Source: Streptomyces sp. 135
GTDB lineage: Bacteria; Actinomycetota; Actinomycetes; Streptomycetales; Streptomycetaceae
DNA: 64,000 bases
Reading direction: 5' to 3'
Assembly (NCBI RefSeq): GCF_020026305.1
Contig: NZ_CP075691.1
Location: 7,867,415-7,931,414, forward strand
Shown here: positions 32,447 to 41,725 of the stretch, in pieces
Numbering within the stretch: the stretch's first letter is position 1
Layout: the number at the start of each line of letters is the position of its first letter
Made by a program: the position numbers and the translations under genes
The notes under the pieces: model-generated
What the model saw: the letters and a program-made list of their open reading frames with translations, nothing else
Databases searched by the model: none
Told to the model about the DNA's origin: nothing

Positions 32447-33418
32447 TCAGTCGACTGCGCCGAGCCGCGCCGCCGCTCGCAGGTCCCTGAACGACGAGAT
32501 GACCTCGGCCAGGCCTTGCCGCAGGGGCACCTCCGGCTGCCAGCCGAGCACCCGGCGGGCGAGGGCGATGTCCGGGCGACGCAGCCGCGGGTCGTCCTCC
32601 ATGCCGGGCAGGAAGGTGATCTCCGACGTGGACCCGGTGAGGTCGCGTATCAGTTCGGCGACCTCCAGGACCGTCATCTCCACCGGGTTGCCGAGGTTCA
32701 TCGGCCCCGGGTGGTCGCTTCCGACCGCGCGCAGGAGGGCCTCAACGGTGTCGGACACGTAGCACAGCGACCTCGTCTGCCGCCCCGATCCGTAGACGGT
32801 CAGCGGCTTGCCCTCCAAGGCCTGGACGACGAAGTTCGGCACCATGCGTCCGTCGTCGGGCTTCATGCGCGGCCCGTAGGTGTTGAACAGCCGCACGACG
32901 CACGCGTCGACGCCGTGCTCCCGGACGTACGCGGCCACCGCGGCCTCGCCGAACCGCTTGCTCTCGTCGTACACCGAGCGCGGGCCGAGCGGGTTCACGT
33001 TGCCCCAGTACGTCTCGTCCTGCGGGTGGACCAGCGGGTCCCCGTACACCTCGCTGGACGAGGCGTAGACGAGGCGCGCGGCCGTCCGCCTGGCCAGCTC
33101 CAGGGCGGCCAGCGTGCCGGCCGACCCCACGCGCAGCGTCTCCACGGGCAGGCGCAGGTAGTCCTGCGGGCTGGCCGGTGACGCGAGGTGGACGATCGCG
33201 TCCACCGGGCCGTCGATCTCGAGACCGGTGCAGATGTCCCGCTTCACCAGGCTGAAGCGGTCGTCCGACATCAGGTGGGCGATGTTGTCCGGGTTCCCGG
33301 TGGAGAAGTCGTCCACGCACACCACGGACGCGCCCTCGCGCAGCAGACGTTCACACAGATGCGACCCCAGAAAGCCGGCGCCGCCGGTCACCACCGCATT
33401 TCGCCGGTCGCCGCCCAT
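32447..33418 (-). CDS. NAD-dependent sugar-nucleotide epimerase/decarboxylase (SDR)
   Basis: 323-aa extended SDR close to UDP-glucuronate decarboxylases (UDP-xylose synthases). NAD loop VVTGGAGFLGSHLCERLL, VDDFSTGNPDNIAHL, substrate loop HLASPASPQDYLRLPVETL, catalytic YDESKRFGE (Tyr/Lys), and NTYGPRMKPDDGRMVPNF. GGAGG lies before the ATG at 33418; an ATG 14 codons upstream is less well placed. It makes a nucleotide-linked sugar, probably UDP-xylose or a relative. At the edge of the cluster with a GT2 transferase 7 kb away, it may supply the sugar, but this is inference. Confidence 0.85.
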   Translation of the reverse strand: MGGDRRNAVVTGGAGFLGSHLCERLLREGASVVCVDDFSTGNPDNIAHLMSDDRFSLVKRDICTGLEIDGPVDAIVHLASPASPQDYLRLPVETLRVGSAGTLAALELARRTAARLVYASSSEVYGDPLVHPQDETYWGNVNPLGPRSVYDESKRFGEAAVAAYVREHGVDACVVRLFNTYGPRMKPDDGRMVPNFVVQALEGKPLTVYGSGRQTRSLCYVSDTVEALLRAVGSDHPGPMNLGNPVEMTVLEVAELIRDLTGSTSEITFLPGMEDDPRLRRPDIALARRVLGWQPEVPLRQGLAEVISSFRDLRAAARLGAVD

Positions 33419-33747
33419 GCCGCCTCCGCATCTCTCACCGTCACCGGTGTCCATATCCATGGGAAAGAAATCCGTGTGCACTGTCCTGGCGCATGAGTGG
33501 TGCACGGGCGCCGGTTTGAAAACGGGAGCCTAGCAGCCGTTTCGGATCGACGGCAGCGGTGTGCTCGGTCATGCAGCAGAGGCTGAAAGTTCTTGACGGT
33601 GCGGCAGGTTGCGCCATTAGGCTGCCTGCCGACATCTAATTCCGTTCACTTTGAGCATTCCCCCTGGGCCATGGAATTCCTCGCCGTCCGAGGCAGCGAA
33701 TGCGTCGCGTACGGGAATGCCTGCGCGGGGCAGGGAAGAGGGCAGCG
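33419..33747. other. Divergent intergenic region at the cluster edge
   Basis: 329 bp between the minus-strand epimerase and the plus-strand acyl-CoA dehydrogenase-like gene. The composition is richer in A/T than in the genes (around 33635-33665). It must hold promoters for both directions, but I see no clear operator palindrome and no coding frame with bias. Confidence 0.5.
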
Positions 33748-34911
33748 ATGAGTGACTCGTGCCATGAGGCGGCGCTGACGGCCGCGAGCGTGCTGCGCAA
33801 GTACGCGGCGGAAGTGGACGATCAGGCGAGGTTCCCGGTGGAGAGCTTCGCCGCGCTCCGCGAGGCGGGGCTGCTGGGGCTCGTGGTGCCGACCGGGTAC
33901 GGAGGCGCCGGCGCCGGTCTGGACGTCTACGTCGACGTGGCCCAGGTGCTCGCGGGCGGTTGTCTGTCCACGGCCCTCGCCTGGGCAATGCACTGCCAGC
34001 AGACGGATGCCATCGCCCGCTTCGGCGGCCCCGAGCTGCGCGAGCGCGTGCTGCCCCGCGTCGCCCGCGGCGAGTTGTACATCGCGTCGGTGACCACGGA
34101 GCGGGGCAAGGGCGGCCATCTCCTGTCCGCCGACGCCCCGTTGGACGCACGGGGCGGACGGCTGCGCATCGAGCGGGACGCGCCGGTCGTGACGGGGGCC
34201 TCCGTCGCAGAGGGATTCCTCATCACGATGAAGGAGGGTGCCGAGCTGCCCGCCAACGCGGTGTCCCTGGTGTACGCCGACCGGGACGCCCTCTCGGTCG
34301 CGGAGACCGGGGAGTGGGACACCCTCGGCATGCGCGGGACGCAGAGCCTCGGCGTCCGGCTGTCCGGTGAGGTCCCCGCCGACCAGGTCGTCGGCGGCCC
34401 CGGAGGGTTCCGCGACGTGGCCGTGGAGTCGATGATCCCCATGGCCCATCTGGGCTGGTCCGCCTGCTGGCTGGGGGCGGCGCGCGCGGCACTGGGCGAG
34501 CTGGTCACCGGACTGCGGGGGCCGGGGCGCCGGGGCCCGGACACCGCGTCCGAGCTCGTACGGGAGCGGCTGGCCCGGATACGCATCGACCTGGAGCTGA
34601 CCAGCGGATACCTCCACCGCGTCGAGCAGGAGGTCAGTGCCGCGCGGGCGGCCGGCCGGTCGCTGGGGGAGACGGTCGTGCAGATCCACCTGAACACGCT
34701 GAAGGTGGCCGCGTCCGAGCTGACCTTCCGCGCCGCCGACCGCATGATGCAGTTCGCCGGGCTCGCCGCCGGCTACTCCAAGACGTCCCCGCTCCCCGTG
34801 GAGCGGACCTTCCGCGACCTGCGGGCGGCCAGCCTCAACTACGCGAACGACCGTCTGCTGACCGCGACCGGGTCGCTCATGCTCCTCGACCGCTCGGTGG
34901 TGCTGGGATGA
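33748..34911 (+). CDS. Acyl-CoA dehydrogenase family protein
   Basis: 387-aa flavoprotein-type fold. N-terminal helical domain FPVESFAALREAGLLGLVVPTGYGGAG, middle beta domain ASVTTERGKGGHLL and WDTLGMRGTQSLGVRLSGEVPADQVV, C-terminal helices with LAGYSKTSPLPVERTFRDLRAAS. This layout is shared by secondary-metabolite dehydrogenases and flavin-dependent monooxygenases (Acyl-CoA DH-C-type). The classical catalytic Glu is not evident. It could desaturate or hydroxylate an acyl/aminoacyl substrate of the cluster. Its stop is 3 bp from the convergent gene's stop. Confidence 0.8.
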   Translation: MSDSCHEAALTAASVLRKYAAEVDDQARFPVESFAALREAGLLGLVVPTGYGGAGAGLDVYVDVAQVLAGGCLSTALAWAMHCQQTDAIARFGGPELRERVLPRVARGELYIASVTTERGKGGHLLSADAPLDARGGRLRIERDAPVVTGASVAEGFLITMKEGAELPANAVSLVYADRDALSVAETGEWDTLGMRGTQSLGVRLSGEVPADQVVGGPGGFRDVAVESMIPMAHLGWSACWLGAARAALGELVTGLRGPGRRGPDTASELVRERLARIRIDLELTSGYLHRVEQEVSAARAAGRSLGETVVQIHLNTLKVAASELTFRAADRMMQFAGLAAGYSKTSPLPVERTFRDLRAASLNYANDRLLTATGSLMLLDRSVVLG

Positions 34912-34914
34912 CCT

Positions 34915-35841
34915 TCACCGCGTGTGCGCGCTCGTCTTCGCCGTCCGGCGCACCGCGTTGCTGGTGGCGATGTCGTCGGAGAGCAGCCGCACGTTCCTGA
35001 TCTGGCCGTGGCGCAACGTGATCCGGCCCTGCCACCGGAAGTCGCGGTCCAGGAAGTCCACGCTCGCCGCGCCCGACTCGCGGGCGTGCCGGGAGCGCGC
35101 GTGGGCCGAGACGCCCACGAGAACCCGGTCCTCGCCCACCGCGAGACCGCGCGGGAAGCCGTCCGCGCGGTACACCGGGTGCGGGCCGCGCACCACCGTC
35201 CGCTCCCGTGACCTGCACAGCACGAACTGCTCGCCGTCGAAGAACAGGTCATGGCAGTGGGTGCCGCCCGCGGGGACCACCGCGACCAGCCGCGCCCGGC
35301 TGTCGAAGGCCCAGATCTCGCTCTGCCGGGAGTCGTGCCCGCGGCCCTTGCTCGCCATGACGAACAGGAGCGGCCCGTGCCGGAGCAGCGCGCTGATGCG
35401 CAAGGGGACGCGGGCCGCCCGGTCCTCCAGGCAGAAGGAGCGTGCGGCGTGCGCCGCGTGCACCGCGGGTCCGCCGTCGCCGATCCGGTAGGCGAGCACC
35501 TGGTTGTGGGAGGGGTCGGTGACCATGAGCTCGTCGTCGACGAAGTCGATGCAGTACCCGTTACCCGGCAGACCCCAGATGCGCGGGACGACCTCGACAT
35601 CCTCCCCCTCCAGGTGCACGGAGAGCACACGGCCGTGGCGCCCGGCGCGCTGGAAGACCCACAGCGCCCCGTCCCGCACCGTCAGGCCGCAGGCCGGACC
35701 CCGGGTGATGCGCTCGAAGTGCCGCCCGTTCCACAGCAGTAGCCCGTGGGACGTCGTGACGGCGAAGGGCGTGTCACCCACCTCGCCCTCGACCCGGCCG
35801 GCCACGGGGCGGAGGTGGTAGGACCCGCGTACTCCGGTCAT
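34915..35841 (-). CDS. Beta-propeller-like hypothetical protein
   Basis: 308 aa, no signal peptide. It consists of repeated strand-rich units with W/G/D turns (GLLLWNGRHFERITRGPACGLTVRDGALWVFQRAGRHGRVLSVHLEG; NGYCIDFVDDELMVTDPSHNQVLAYRIGDGG; GTHCHDLFFDGEQFVLCRSRERTV; DGFPRGLAVGEDRVLVGVSAHARSRHARESGAASVDFLD), consistent with an NHL/TIGR03032-like propeller. I do not recognise the exact family. It sits inside the cluster between the dehydrogenase and leuB and may be part of it. ATG 35841, with a GTG one codon upstream at 35844. Confidence 0.7.
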   Translation of the reverse strand: MTGVRGSYHLRPVAGRVEGEVGDTPFAVTTSHGLLLWNGRHFERITRGPACGLTVRDGALWVFQRAGRHGRVLSVHLEGEDVEVVPRIWGLPGNGYCIDFVDDELMVTDPSHNQVLAYRIGDGGPAVHAAHAARSFCLEDRAARVPLRISALLRHGPLLFVMASKGRGHDSRQSEIWAFDSRARLVAVVPAGGTHCHDLFFDGEQFVLCRSRERTVVRGPHPVYRADGFPRGLAVGEDRVLVGVSAHARSRHARESGAASVDFLDRDFRWQGRITLRHGQIRNVRLLSDDIATSNAVRRTAKTSAHTR

Positions 35842-35938
35842 CACGGGATGCCCTTCGGAATGGATGACGGTCGGATACGAAACAGGCGGAATTTACCTGG
35901 AGTTGAGCAGAAGGCGATAGAGATGTGGTGTTGTGTCG

Positions 35939-36973
35939 TCACTCCCCGTGCAACGCGTCGCGTACGGCGGCGCCCGCGCCGGACGTGGTCAGGGAGCCCC
36001 CGATGTCGGCCGTGCACCGCAGGTCCCGCACCACGGTGCGCACCGCCGTGCGTATCCGCTCCGCCTGCTCGGCGCGGCCCGCGCAGTCCAGGAGCAGCGC
36101 GGCGCTGAGGACGGCCGCCAGCGGGTTGGCCCGGCCGGTGCCCGCGAGGTCGGGCGCCGAGCCGTGGACGGGCTCGCACAGCGCGTAACCCGTCTGCGGG
36201 TTGAGGTTCGCCGACGCCGCCGTGCCGGGGCCGCCCGCCAGTTGCGCGGTGAGGTCGCTCAGCACGTCACCGTGCGCGTTGTTCGCCACGATCACGTCGA
36301 AGGCCGTCGGGTCCTGCACGAGCAGCATGACCGCCGCGTCCACGTACAAGTGGCGGGTGGGCAGGTCCGGACGGAGCGCCGCCGCCTCGCGGAAGCAGCG
36401 CTGCCACAGTGTTCCGTTGTGCGGTACGGCGTTGGCCTTGTCCACCAGGCACACCGACCGGGTGGCCCTGGCGAACGCGAACTCCATCGCCCGGCGCACC
36501 CCGCGGTAGGTGCTCACCTCGGTGTCGATCGCCGTCTCGTGCGGGGTGCCGACGCGCAGCGCGCCGCCGACGCCCACGTACGGACCTTCGGTGTTCTCGC
36601 GCACCACCGTGCAGTCGATCGGCCTGCGGCCCCGGTCGCGCAGCGGGCTGAGCCGGTCGTGCAGGAGTTGCGCCGGGCGGTGGTTGATGTACAGATCCAG
36701 CTCGAAGCGGAGGCGGAGCAGGACGTCGCGCGCGTAGTCGGGGCTGGTGACACGGGGGTCGCCGACCGCTCCCAACAGGGCGCCGTCACAGCTCGCCACG
36801 CGTGCGAAGTCGTCGTCGGACAGCGCGGTTCCGGTGGCGAGGAACCGGTCGGCGTTGACGTGGTCGAGCACGTCGAACTCCAGATCGGGCGCCACCGCGT
36901 GCAGTGTCCGCAGCGCCTCCGCCGTGACTTCTGGGCCTATCCCGTCACCCGGGATCACGGCGATGCGTCGCAC
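35939..36973 (-). CDS. leuB: 3-isopropylmalate dehydrogenase-like (LeuB)
   Basis: 344 aa, standard LeuB length. NAD-dependent oxidative decarboxylation of 3-isopropylmalate (or an analogue) to the 2-keto acid. Motifs: IAVIPGDGIGPEV, LLRLRFELDLYINHRPAQLL, CTVVRENTEGPYVG (substrate Arg/Glu), VDKANAVPHNGTLW (Lys/Asn), VDAAVMLLVQDP (Asp ligands of the metal), and PVHGSAPDLAGTGRANPLA. It is the last gene of the leuA-C-D-B-like operon, 15 bp after leuD. As a second copy beside an NRPS it probably serves the pathway rather than primary metabolism. Confidence 0.9.
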   Translation of the reverse strand: MRRIAVIPGDGIGPEVTAEALRTLHAVAPDLEFDVLDHVNADRFLATGTALSDDDFARVASCDGALLGAVGDPRVTSPDYARDVLLRLRFELDLYINHRPAQLLHDRLSPLRDRGRRPIDCTVVRENTEGPYVGVGGALRVGTPHETAIDTEVSTYRGVRRAMEFAFARATRSVCLVDKANAVPHNGTLWQRCFREAAALRPDLPTRHLYVDAAVMLLVQDPTAFDVIVANNAHGDVLSDLTAQLAGGPGTAASANLNPQTGYALCEPVHGSAPDLAGTGRANPLAAVLSAALLLDCAGRAEQAERIRTAVRTVVRDLRCTADIGGSLTTSGAGAAVRDALHGE

Positions 36974-36988
36974 GGTTCGCTTCCTCCT

Positions 36989-37594
36989 TCAGCGGCGCCT
37001 CACGGCCGCCGACGGCCGGGGCATCCAGTCGGGCCGGGTCTGTTCGTGCCGGGTGATGGCGTCCTGGGCGTGCAGGGCCACCTCGATGTCGTCGAGCCCT
37101 TCGAGCAGCAGCCGGCGGGCCCGCGCGTCGACCTCGAAGGGCCACCGCCGGCCGTCGGCGCGCACTTCCTGCCCGCGCAGGTCGACGGTGAGCGTGACCG
37201 CGGGGTCCAGCTCCGCGCGGTCCAGCAGGCCGTCCACGACCGCGTCCGGCAACCGCACCGCGAGCACGCCGTTGCGCAGCGCGTTGCGCTGGAAGATGTC
37301 GCCGAAGCTGGCGGCGAGCACCGCGCGCACCCCCCAGTCCCGCAGTGCCCACACCGCGTGCTCACGCGAGGAGCCGGTGCCGAAGTGGGGGCCCGCCAGC
37401 AGAATGCTCGCCCCCTGGTGCTCCGGCCGGTTCAGCACGAACCCGGGGTCCTTGCGCCAGTGGCCGAACAGCGCGTCGGCGTAACCGGTCTTGGTCAGTC
37501 TGCGGCAGTGCCGAGCCGGAATGATCTGGTCGGTGTCCACGTCGCTGCGTCGCAACGGCAGGCACCTGCCGGTGTGCTCGGTGAGCGGGTCCAT
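36989..37594 (-). CDS. leuD: Isopropylmalate isomerase small subunit-like (LeuD)
   Basis: 201 aa swivel-domain subunit that completes the aconitase-type isomerase with LeuC. Motifs: DVDTDQIIPARHCRRLTKTGYADALFGHW near the N-terminus and LLAGPHFGTGSSREHAVWALRDWGVRAVLAASFGDIFQRNALRNGVL, the catalytic SREH loop. The ATG at 37594 follows the leuC stop by 51 bp. Converts 2- to 3-isopropylmalate or a chain-altered analogue. Confidence 0.9.
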   Translation of the reverse strand: MDPLTEHTGRCLPLRRSDVDTDQIIPARHCRRLTKTGYADALFGHWRKDPGFVLNRPEHQGASILLAGPHFGTGSSREHAVWALRDWGVRAVLAASFGDIFQRNALRNGVLAVRLPDAVVDGLLDRAELDPAVTLTVDLRGQEVRADGRRWPFEVDARARRLLLEGLDDIEVALHAQDAITRHEQTRPDWMPRPSAAVRRR

Positions 37595-37645
37595 GTCGGG
37601 GCTCTCTCGCTTGGTGGCAATGCGCCGCTCGCACCGCCCGGGCGG

Positions 37646-39040
37646 TCAGTCCAGGTCGGCGGGCGAGGCGAAGCGCCCGGTGACGGCGGTCGCCGCCGCC
37701 ATGGCGGGCGACACCAGGTGGGTGCGGGCCGTGTTGCCCTGGCGCCCCTCGTAGTTGCGGTTGGAGGTGGAGGCGCAGCGCTGCGTTCCGGGCAGCCGGT
37801 CGGGGTTCATGCCGAGGCACATCGAGCAGCCCGAGAGACGCCACTGCGCGCCGGCGGCGAGGAACACCTCGTCCAGGCCCTCCGCCTCCGCGGCGCGGCG
37901 CACCTGCGTCGATCCGGGGACCACCAGCATCCGCACCCCGGGCGCGACGGCCCGGCCGCGCAGCACGTCGGCCGCGGCGCGCAGGTCCTCCAGCCTGCCG
38001 TTGGTGCAGGAGCCGATGAACACCGTGTCGACCGCGATGTCCCGCATCGCTGTGCCGGGCGTCAGAGCCATGTACTCGAGTGCCCGCAGGGCCACGGCCC
38101 GCTCGGCGCCGGTGAACCGGCCGGGGTCGGGAACGCGGTCGCCGATGCCCACCGCCTGCCCGGGGTTCGTCCCCCAGGTGACGTGCGGCGTCAGGGAGGT
38201 CGCGTCGATGCGCACCGTGCGGTCGAACACGGCCCCCGCGTCGGTGCGCAACCCGCTCCAGTGCGCCGCGGCCCGCTCCCAGGCGGCGCCCCGCGGGCTC
38301 TCGGGCCGCTGCCGCAGATAGTCGAGCGTCGTCTCGTCCGGTGCGACGAGTCCCGCCCGCGCGCCCGCCTCCACGCTCATGTTGCACAAGGTCATCCGGC
38401 CTTCGACCGACAGCGCCCGCACGGCGTCGCCGAGGTACTCCAGCACGTGCCCGTGCGCGCCGTTGGCGCCGAGCCGTGCCAGCAGGGCGAGCGCCAGGTC
38501 CTTGGCCGTCACGTCGTCCGGGGGCAGGCCGGCGAACTCGACGGCCATCGTTCCCGGCCGCCGCAGCGCGACCGTCTGGGTGGCGAGTACGTGCTCGACG
38601 TCGCTCGTGCCCACGCCGAACGCCAGCGCCCCGAACGCGCCGTGGGTCGAGGTGTGGCTGTCGCCGCAGGTGACGGTCGTCCCGGGCAGGACGACGCCCA
38701 GTTCGGGGCCGACCACGTGCACCACGCCCTGGCGCGCGTCACCGTGGCGGAACAGCCGGATGCCGTGCTCCGCGCAGTTGCGCCGCAGCGTGCGCACCTG
38801 GAGGGACGCCACCGGGTCGCCGATGGTGAGCGAGTCGGTCGGTACGTTGTGGTCCTCGACCGCCAGCGTCAGATCGGGGCGGCGCACCCGGCGCCCGGCC
38901 AGCGCCAGCCCGTCGAACGCCTGCGCCGACGTGGCCTCGTGGATGAGGTGCAGGTCCACGTAGAGCAGGTCGGCGCCATCCTGGTGCTGCACGACGTGCG
39001 CGTCCCACACCTTGTCGATCAGCGTGGTGGGACGGCTCAT
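37646..39040 (-). CDS. leuC: Isopropylmalate isomerase large subunit-like (LeuC)
   Basis: 464-aa [4Fe-4S] hydro-lyase subunit. Start MSRPTTLIDKVWDAHVVQ; DLHLIHEATSAQAFDGL; VTCGDSHTSTHGAFGALAFGVGTSDVEHVLATQ. Cluster cysteines appear in FIGSCTNGRLEDL and in LSGCSMCLGMNPDRL, with C-terminal STSNRNYEGRQG. All iron-sulfur ligands are present, so it looks active. The ATG at 39040 overlaps the stop of the upstream synthase gene (ATGA), so the two are translationally coupled. Confidence 0.92.
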   Translation of the reverse strand: MSRPTTLIDKVWDAHVVQHQDGADLLYVDLHLIHEATSAQAFDGLALAGRRVRRPDLTLAVEDHNVPTDSLTIGDPVASLQVRTLRRNCAEHGIRLFRHGDARQGVVHVVGPELGVVLPGTTVTCGDSHTSTHGAFGALAFGVGTSDVEHVLATQTVALRRPGTMAVEFAGLPPDDVTAKDLALALLARLGANGAHGHVLEYLGDAVRALSVEGRMTLCNMSVEAGARAGLVAPDETTLDYLRQRPESPRGAAWERAAAHWSGLRTDAGAVFDRTVRIDATSLTPHVTWGTNPGQAVGIGDRVPDPGRFTGAERAVALRALEYMALTPGTAMRDIAVDTVFIGSCTNGRLEDLRAAADVLRGRAVAPGVRMLVVPGSTQVRRAAEAEGLDEVFLAAGAQWRLSGCSMCLGMNPDRLPGTQRCASTSNRNYEGRQGNTARTHLVSPAMAAATAVTGRFASPADLD

Positions 39041-40221
39041 GTGTCGGCCCGCGCGGTGGTGCGGTCGGCGAGCCGCTTGGCGAGGTCGTCCAGTTCCTCG
39101 CACGCGCCCAGGGGCGTCGACGCGATGAACTCCTCGTACAACTCGTCGACGAGGGCCTCGTCCTGGGCGATCCCGGTGCGGGTGAGGAGGTAGCGCAGGA
39201 CCGCCCGGCCGGAGTGCCGGCCCACGAGCAGGGACCGCTCCCGGCCGAACCGGTGCGGGTTCAGGTACTCGTAGTTGACGGGGTTCTTGAGGATGCCGTC
39301 CTGGTGGATGCCGGCCTCCGTCGCGAAGGAGTTGACGCCGAACACGGCCTTGTTGCGGTACGGCGGCAGCGCGATGGTCTCGGCGAGCAGCTGGTAGGCG
39401 GGGTAGAGAAGGTCGAGTCGTACGTCGATGGTGACGCCGAACTGCTCGCCCTTGTACGTGAGGACGGCGGACAGCTCTTCGAGAGCGGTGTTTCCCGCCC
39501 GCTCGCCGATGCCGCCGAGGGTCGCCTGGATCTGGTCGGCGCCGGCCTCGACGCCGGCCAGGGCGTTGGCCAGCGACAGCCCCATGTCGTCGTGGCAGTG
39601 GGTGGACAGGATCACCTCGTCCGGTATCCACGACCGCACGGCGGCGCACAGGTCGCCGTACTCGCCGGGCGTCGCGCAGCCGGTCGTGTCGGCGAGTATG
39701 ACCGTGCCCGCGCCGCACTCGACCGCGGTGGTGACCAGCGCCCTGACATGGCTCTTGGCGCTGCGGCTCGCGTCCTCCACGCCGAACGAGATGTCGGTCG
39801 CGCCCATCTCCACGGCGAGCCCGATCGAGTCGCGCACCTCCTGGACCGACTCCGCGCGCGTGATGCCGCGCTTGTGCTCCAGGTGGATGTCGCTGCCGGT
39901 GCCGCAGATCTGCACCTGATGGTTGGGGCGGGCGCCGCCGGCCAGCATGGACTGCCGTACGTCGGAGGTGAAGGCGCGGTTGAACGTGGCGAACTTCGCG
40001 GTGGTCAGCGCCTCGGCGATCAACCGGGTCGCCTCGGCGTCCTCGGCGGAGGAGCCGGGAAAGCCGGCCTCCACCACGTCGGCGCCGTACGCCTCGGCCG
40101 CCAGGGCCAGTGTGACTTTGCTCCGCGCCGACATGGCGTTGCCGGGCGCCTGCTCGCCGTCTCGCAGCGTGGCGTCGAAGACCGAGATGCGGCGGAGATG
40201 GGATGCGCTTTCTGTGGTCAC
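39037..40221 (-). CDS. 2-isopropylmalate synthase-like, without the regulatory domain
   Basis: 394 aa. Claisen-type condensation of acetyl-CoA with a 2-keto acid. Motifs: ISVFDATLRDGEQAPGNAM, VILSTHCHDDMGLSLANAL (metal His), QATLGGIGERAGNTALEEL, VNSFATEAGIHQDGILKN. True LeuA proteins continue for about 110-150 residues into the leucine-binding LeuA dimer domain; here the protein ends after the subdomains (DDLAKRLADRT), so leucine feedback should be absent. GTG 40221 with GGGGG 7 nt upstream is chosen over a TTG at 40245. First gene of the leuA-C-D-B-like operon; HphA-like or homocitrate-type specificity is possible. Confidence 0.88.
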   Translation of the reverse strand: MTTESASHLRRISVFDATLRDGEQAPGNAMSARSKVTLALAAEAYGADVVEAGFPGSSAEDAEATRLIAEALTTAKFATFNRAFTSDVRQSMLAGGARPNHQVQICGTGSDIHLEHKRGITRAESVQEVRDSIGLAVEMGATDISFGVEDASRSAKSHVRALVTTAVECGAGTVILADTTGCATPGEYGDLCAAVRSWIPDEVILSTHCHDDMGLSLANALAGVEAGADQIQATLGGIGERAGNTALEELSAVLTYKGEQFGVTIDVRLDLLYPAYQLLAETIALPPYRNKAVFGVNSFATEAGIHQDGILKNPVNYEYLNPHRFGRERSLLVGRHSGRAVLRYLLTRTGIAQDEALVDELYEEFIASTPLGACEELDDLAKRLADRTTARADT

Positions 40222-40461
40222 GTGCTGGCCCCCTGACCGTGGCAAGTGCCGTTCCTCTTCGGACGGGTGCGCTCGTCGGCGGCTGCCCGTCGGGCATCGG
40301 CATGGGGGGATGCTAAATGTCGGGGACAGCTCGCGAACAGTTTTTCATGCTCGCTTGAAAGACCCAGATATCAGTGAAATGCGGCCTGCGTCGCCGACCG
40401 ATTTCCGCGCTAGCGTAACTCGGCCGACTCACGACTCAGCGTGCAGGAGTGTGGACACCGT

Positions 40462-41517
40462 ATGTCTCCCGATGATTCCCGGATCGACGTCCTCTGCGCC
40501 ACATACAACCGTTCTGCGCTGCTTCGCGGGGCCATCGAGAGCGTGCTGGCCCAGACGGTCCGGGACTGGCACCTCGTGATCGTCTCCGACGCCTCGACCG
40601 ACGACACGGCGGACGTGGTCGCCGAGTACGACGACCCGCGCATCACCTTCCTGGAATGCACCCCGCGCAGGCGGCCCGGCGGGCCGCGCAACGTGGGCCT
40701 CGCCGCCTCGTCCGCTCCGCTGGTCGCCTACCTGGACGACGACGACCGCTGGAGCCCCACCCACCTCGCGCAGGTGCTGGCCCGGTTCGACGCCGGCGAG
40801 TCCTGGGTGGTGGCGGCCGGCACCTACGTCGACGACCAAGGGGACGTGAAAGTGCCCGCCCACATACTCGGCAGCGTGTGGCATCCGGAACTCCAGGTCC
40901 TCGCCTCCCTCTTCGAGCCCTCCAGGGTCGCGCACCGCCGCGCCCTGCTCGACCGGCTCGGCGGCTGGTCCGAGGGCCAGGGGATCAACCGGGACGACTG
41001 GGAGCTGTGGCTGCGGTTCACCGACGACGGCCAGCCCGTCGCCATCGCGGGCGAGGCGACGGTGCGGATCAGGGCCGGTCTGACGACGATGCGGCACACC
41101 GACGCGTACGCCGCTGACGCCCACCCGATCGTGCTGGGCCGCGCCGGTTCCGCGCGCGCGGCGCGGGCAACCCTCGACGAACTGCGCTCCGCGCCGCTGC
41201 GCGAACGGTTCCACGAGCTGCACCGCTCGTCGACCCGGGACTGGCTGGCGGAGATCCTGTCGTCCGAGCGGGCCGCGCTGCCGCCCGGCGTGACGTGCCA
41301 GGAGGCGCTCGGCGAGTGGGACACGCTCCACGCGGGGCCGCGGCCGGACGGACCGCAGCCGCTGGTCGACGAACTCGTCGCCGACGGGGCCGACATCGTC
41401 CACCCCGTGCCGTGCCTGACCCGCGCGCACGGGCAGCGGATCGAGCGGCTGCTGCGGCACAGGGACCGGCGGCGGCTGGACCTCGTGGCCGACACCGTGG
41501 CGCGGCACGCGGTGTGA
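40462..41517 (+). CDS. Family 2 glycosyltransferase
   Basis: 351 aa. GT-A fold at residues about 6-110: IDVLCATYNRSALLRGAIESVLAQT, VIVSDASTDDTADVVAEYDDP, GPRNVGLAASSAPLVAYLDDDDRWSP, where DDDD supplies the DXD metal/nucleotide site. A less conserved C-terminal helical region follows. It transfers a sugar from a nucleotide donor, with no membrane helices seen. ATG 40462 (GGAG 12 nt upstream). It is divergent from the leu operon by 240 bp and could glycosylate the lipopeptide, possibly with the sugar from the epimerase. Confidence 0.85.
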   Translation: MSPDDSRIDVLCATYNRSALLRGAIESVLAQTVRDWHLVIVSDASTDDTADVVAEYDDPRITFLECTPRRRPGGPRNVGLAASSAPLVAYLDDDDRWSPTHLAQVLARFDAGESWVVAAGTYVDDQGDVKVPAHILGSVWHPELQVLASLFEPSRVAHRRALLDRLGGWSEGQGINRDDWELWLRFTDDGQPVAIAGEATVRIRAGLTTMRHTDAYAADAHPIVLGRAGSARAARATLDELRSAPLRERFHELHRSSTRDWLAEILSSERAALPPGVTCQEALGEWDTLHAGPRPDGPQPLVDELVADGADIVHPVPCLTRAHGQRIERLLRHRDRRRLDLVADTVARHAV

Positions 41518-41725
41518 AGCCGCACTTCGGGCGCCGGGTTCGCCCGCTCCGGTGGCCCACTCGCGGAGTATGCCCCGCCCGGGACGTTTTCCGTAAGCGG
41601 GTGGTAGGCATTTTCGCCGCCATCTGAAACTTATTGCGGTGCTGTTCGCGGCCGGTAAGACTGCCGGGGCTTTGCGAACTCGGTGACTGGGACCGGGTTT
41701 TAATCCACCGATCAGGGGGGAACCA

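Noticed and set aside
35933..39193. 1,086-codon plus-strand frame across the leu genes
   Set aside because: It is antisense to leuB, leuD and leuC, all of which have full catalytic motifs.
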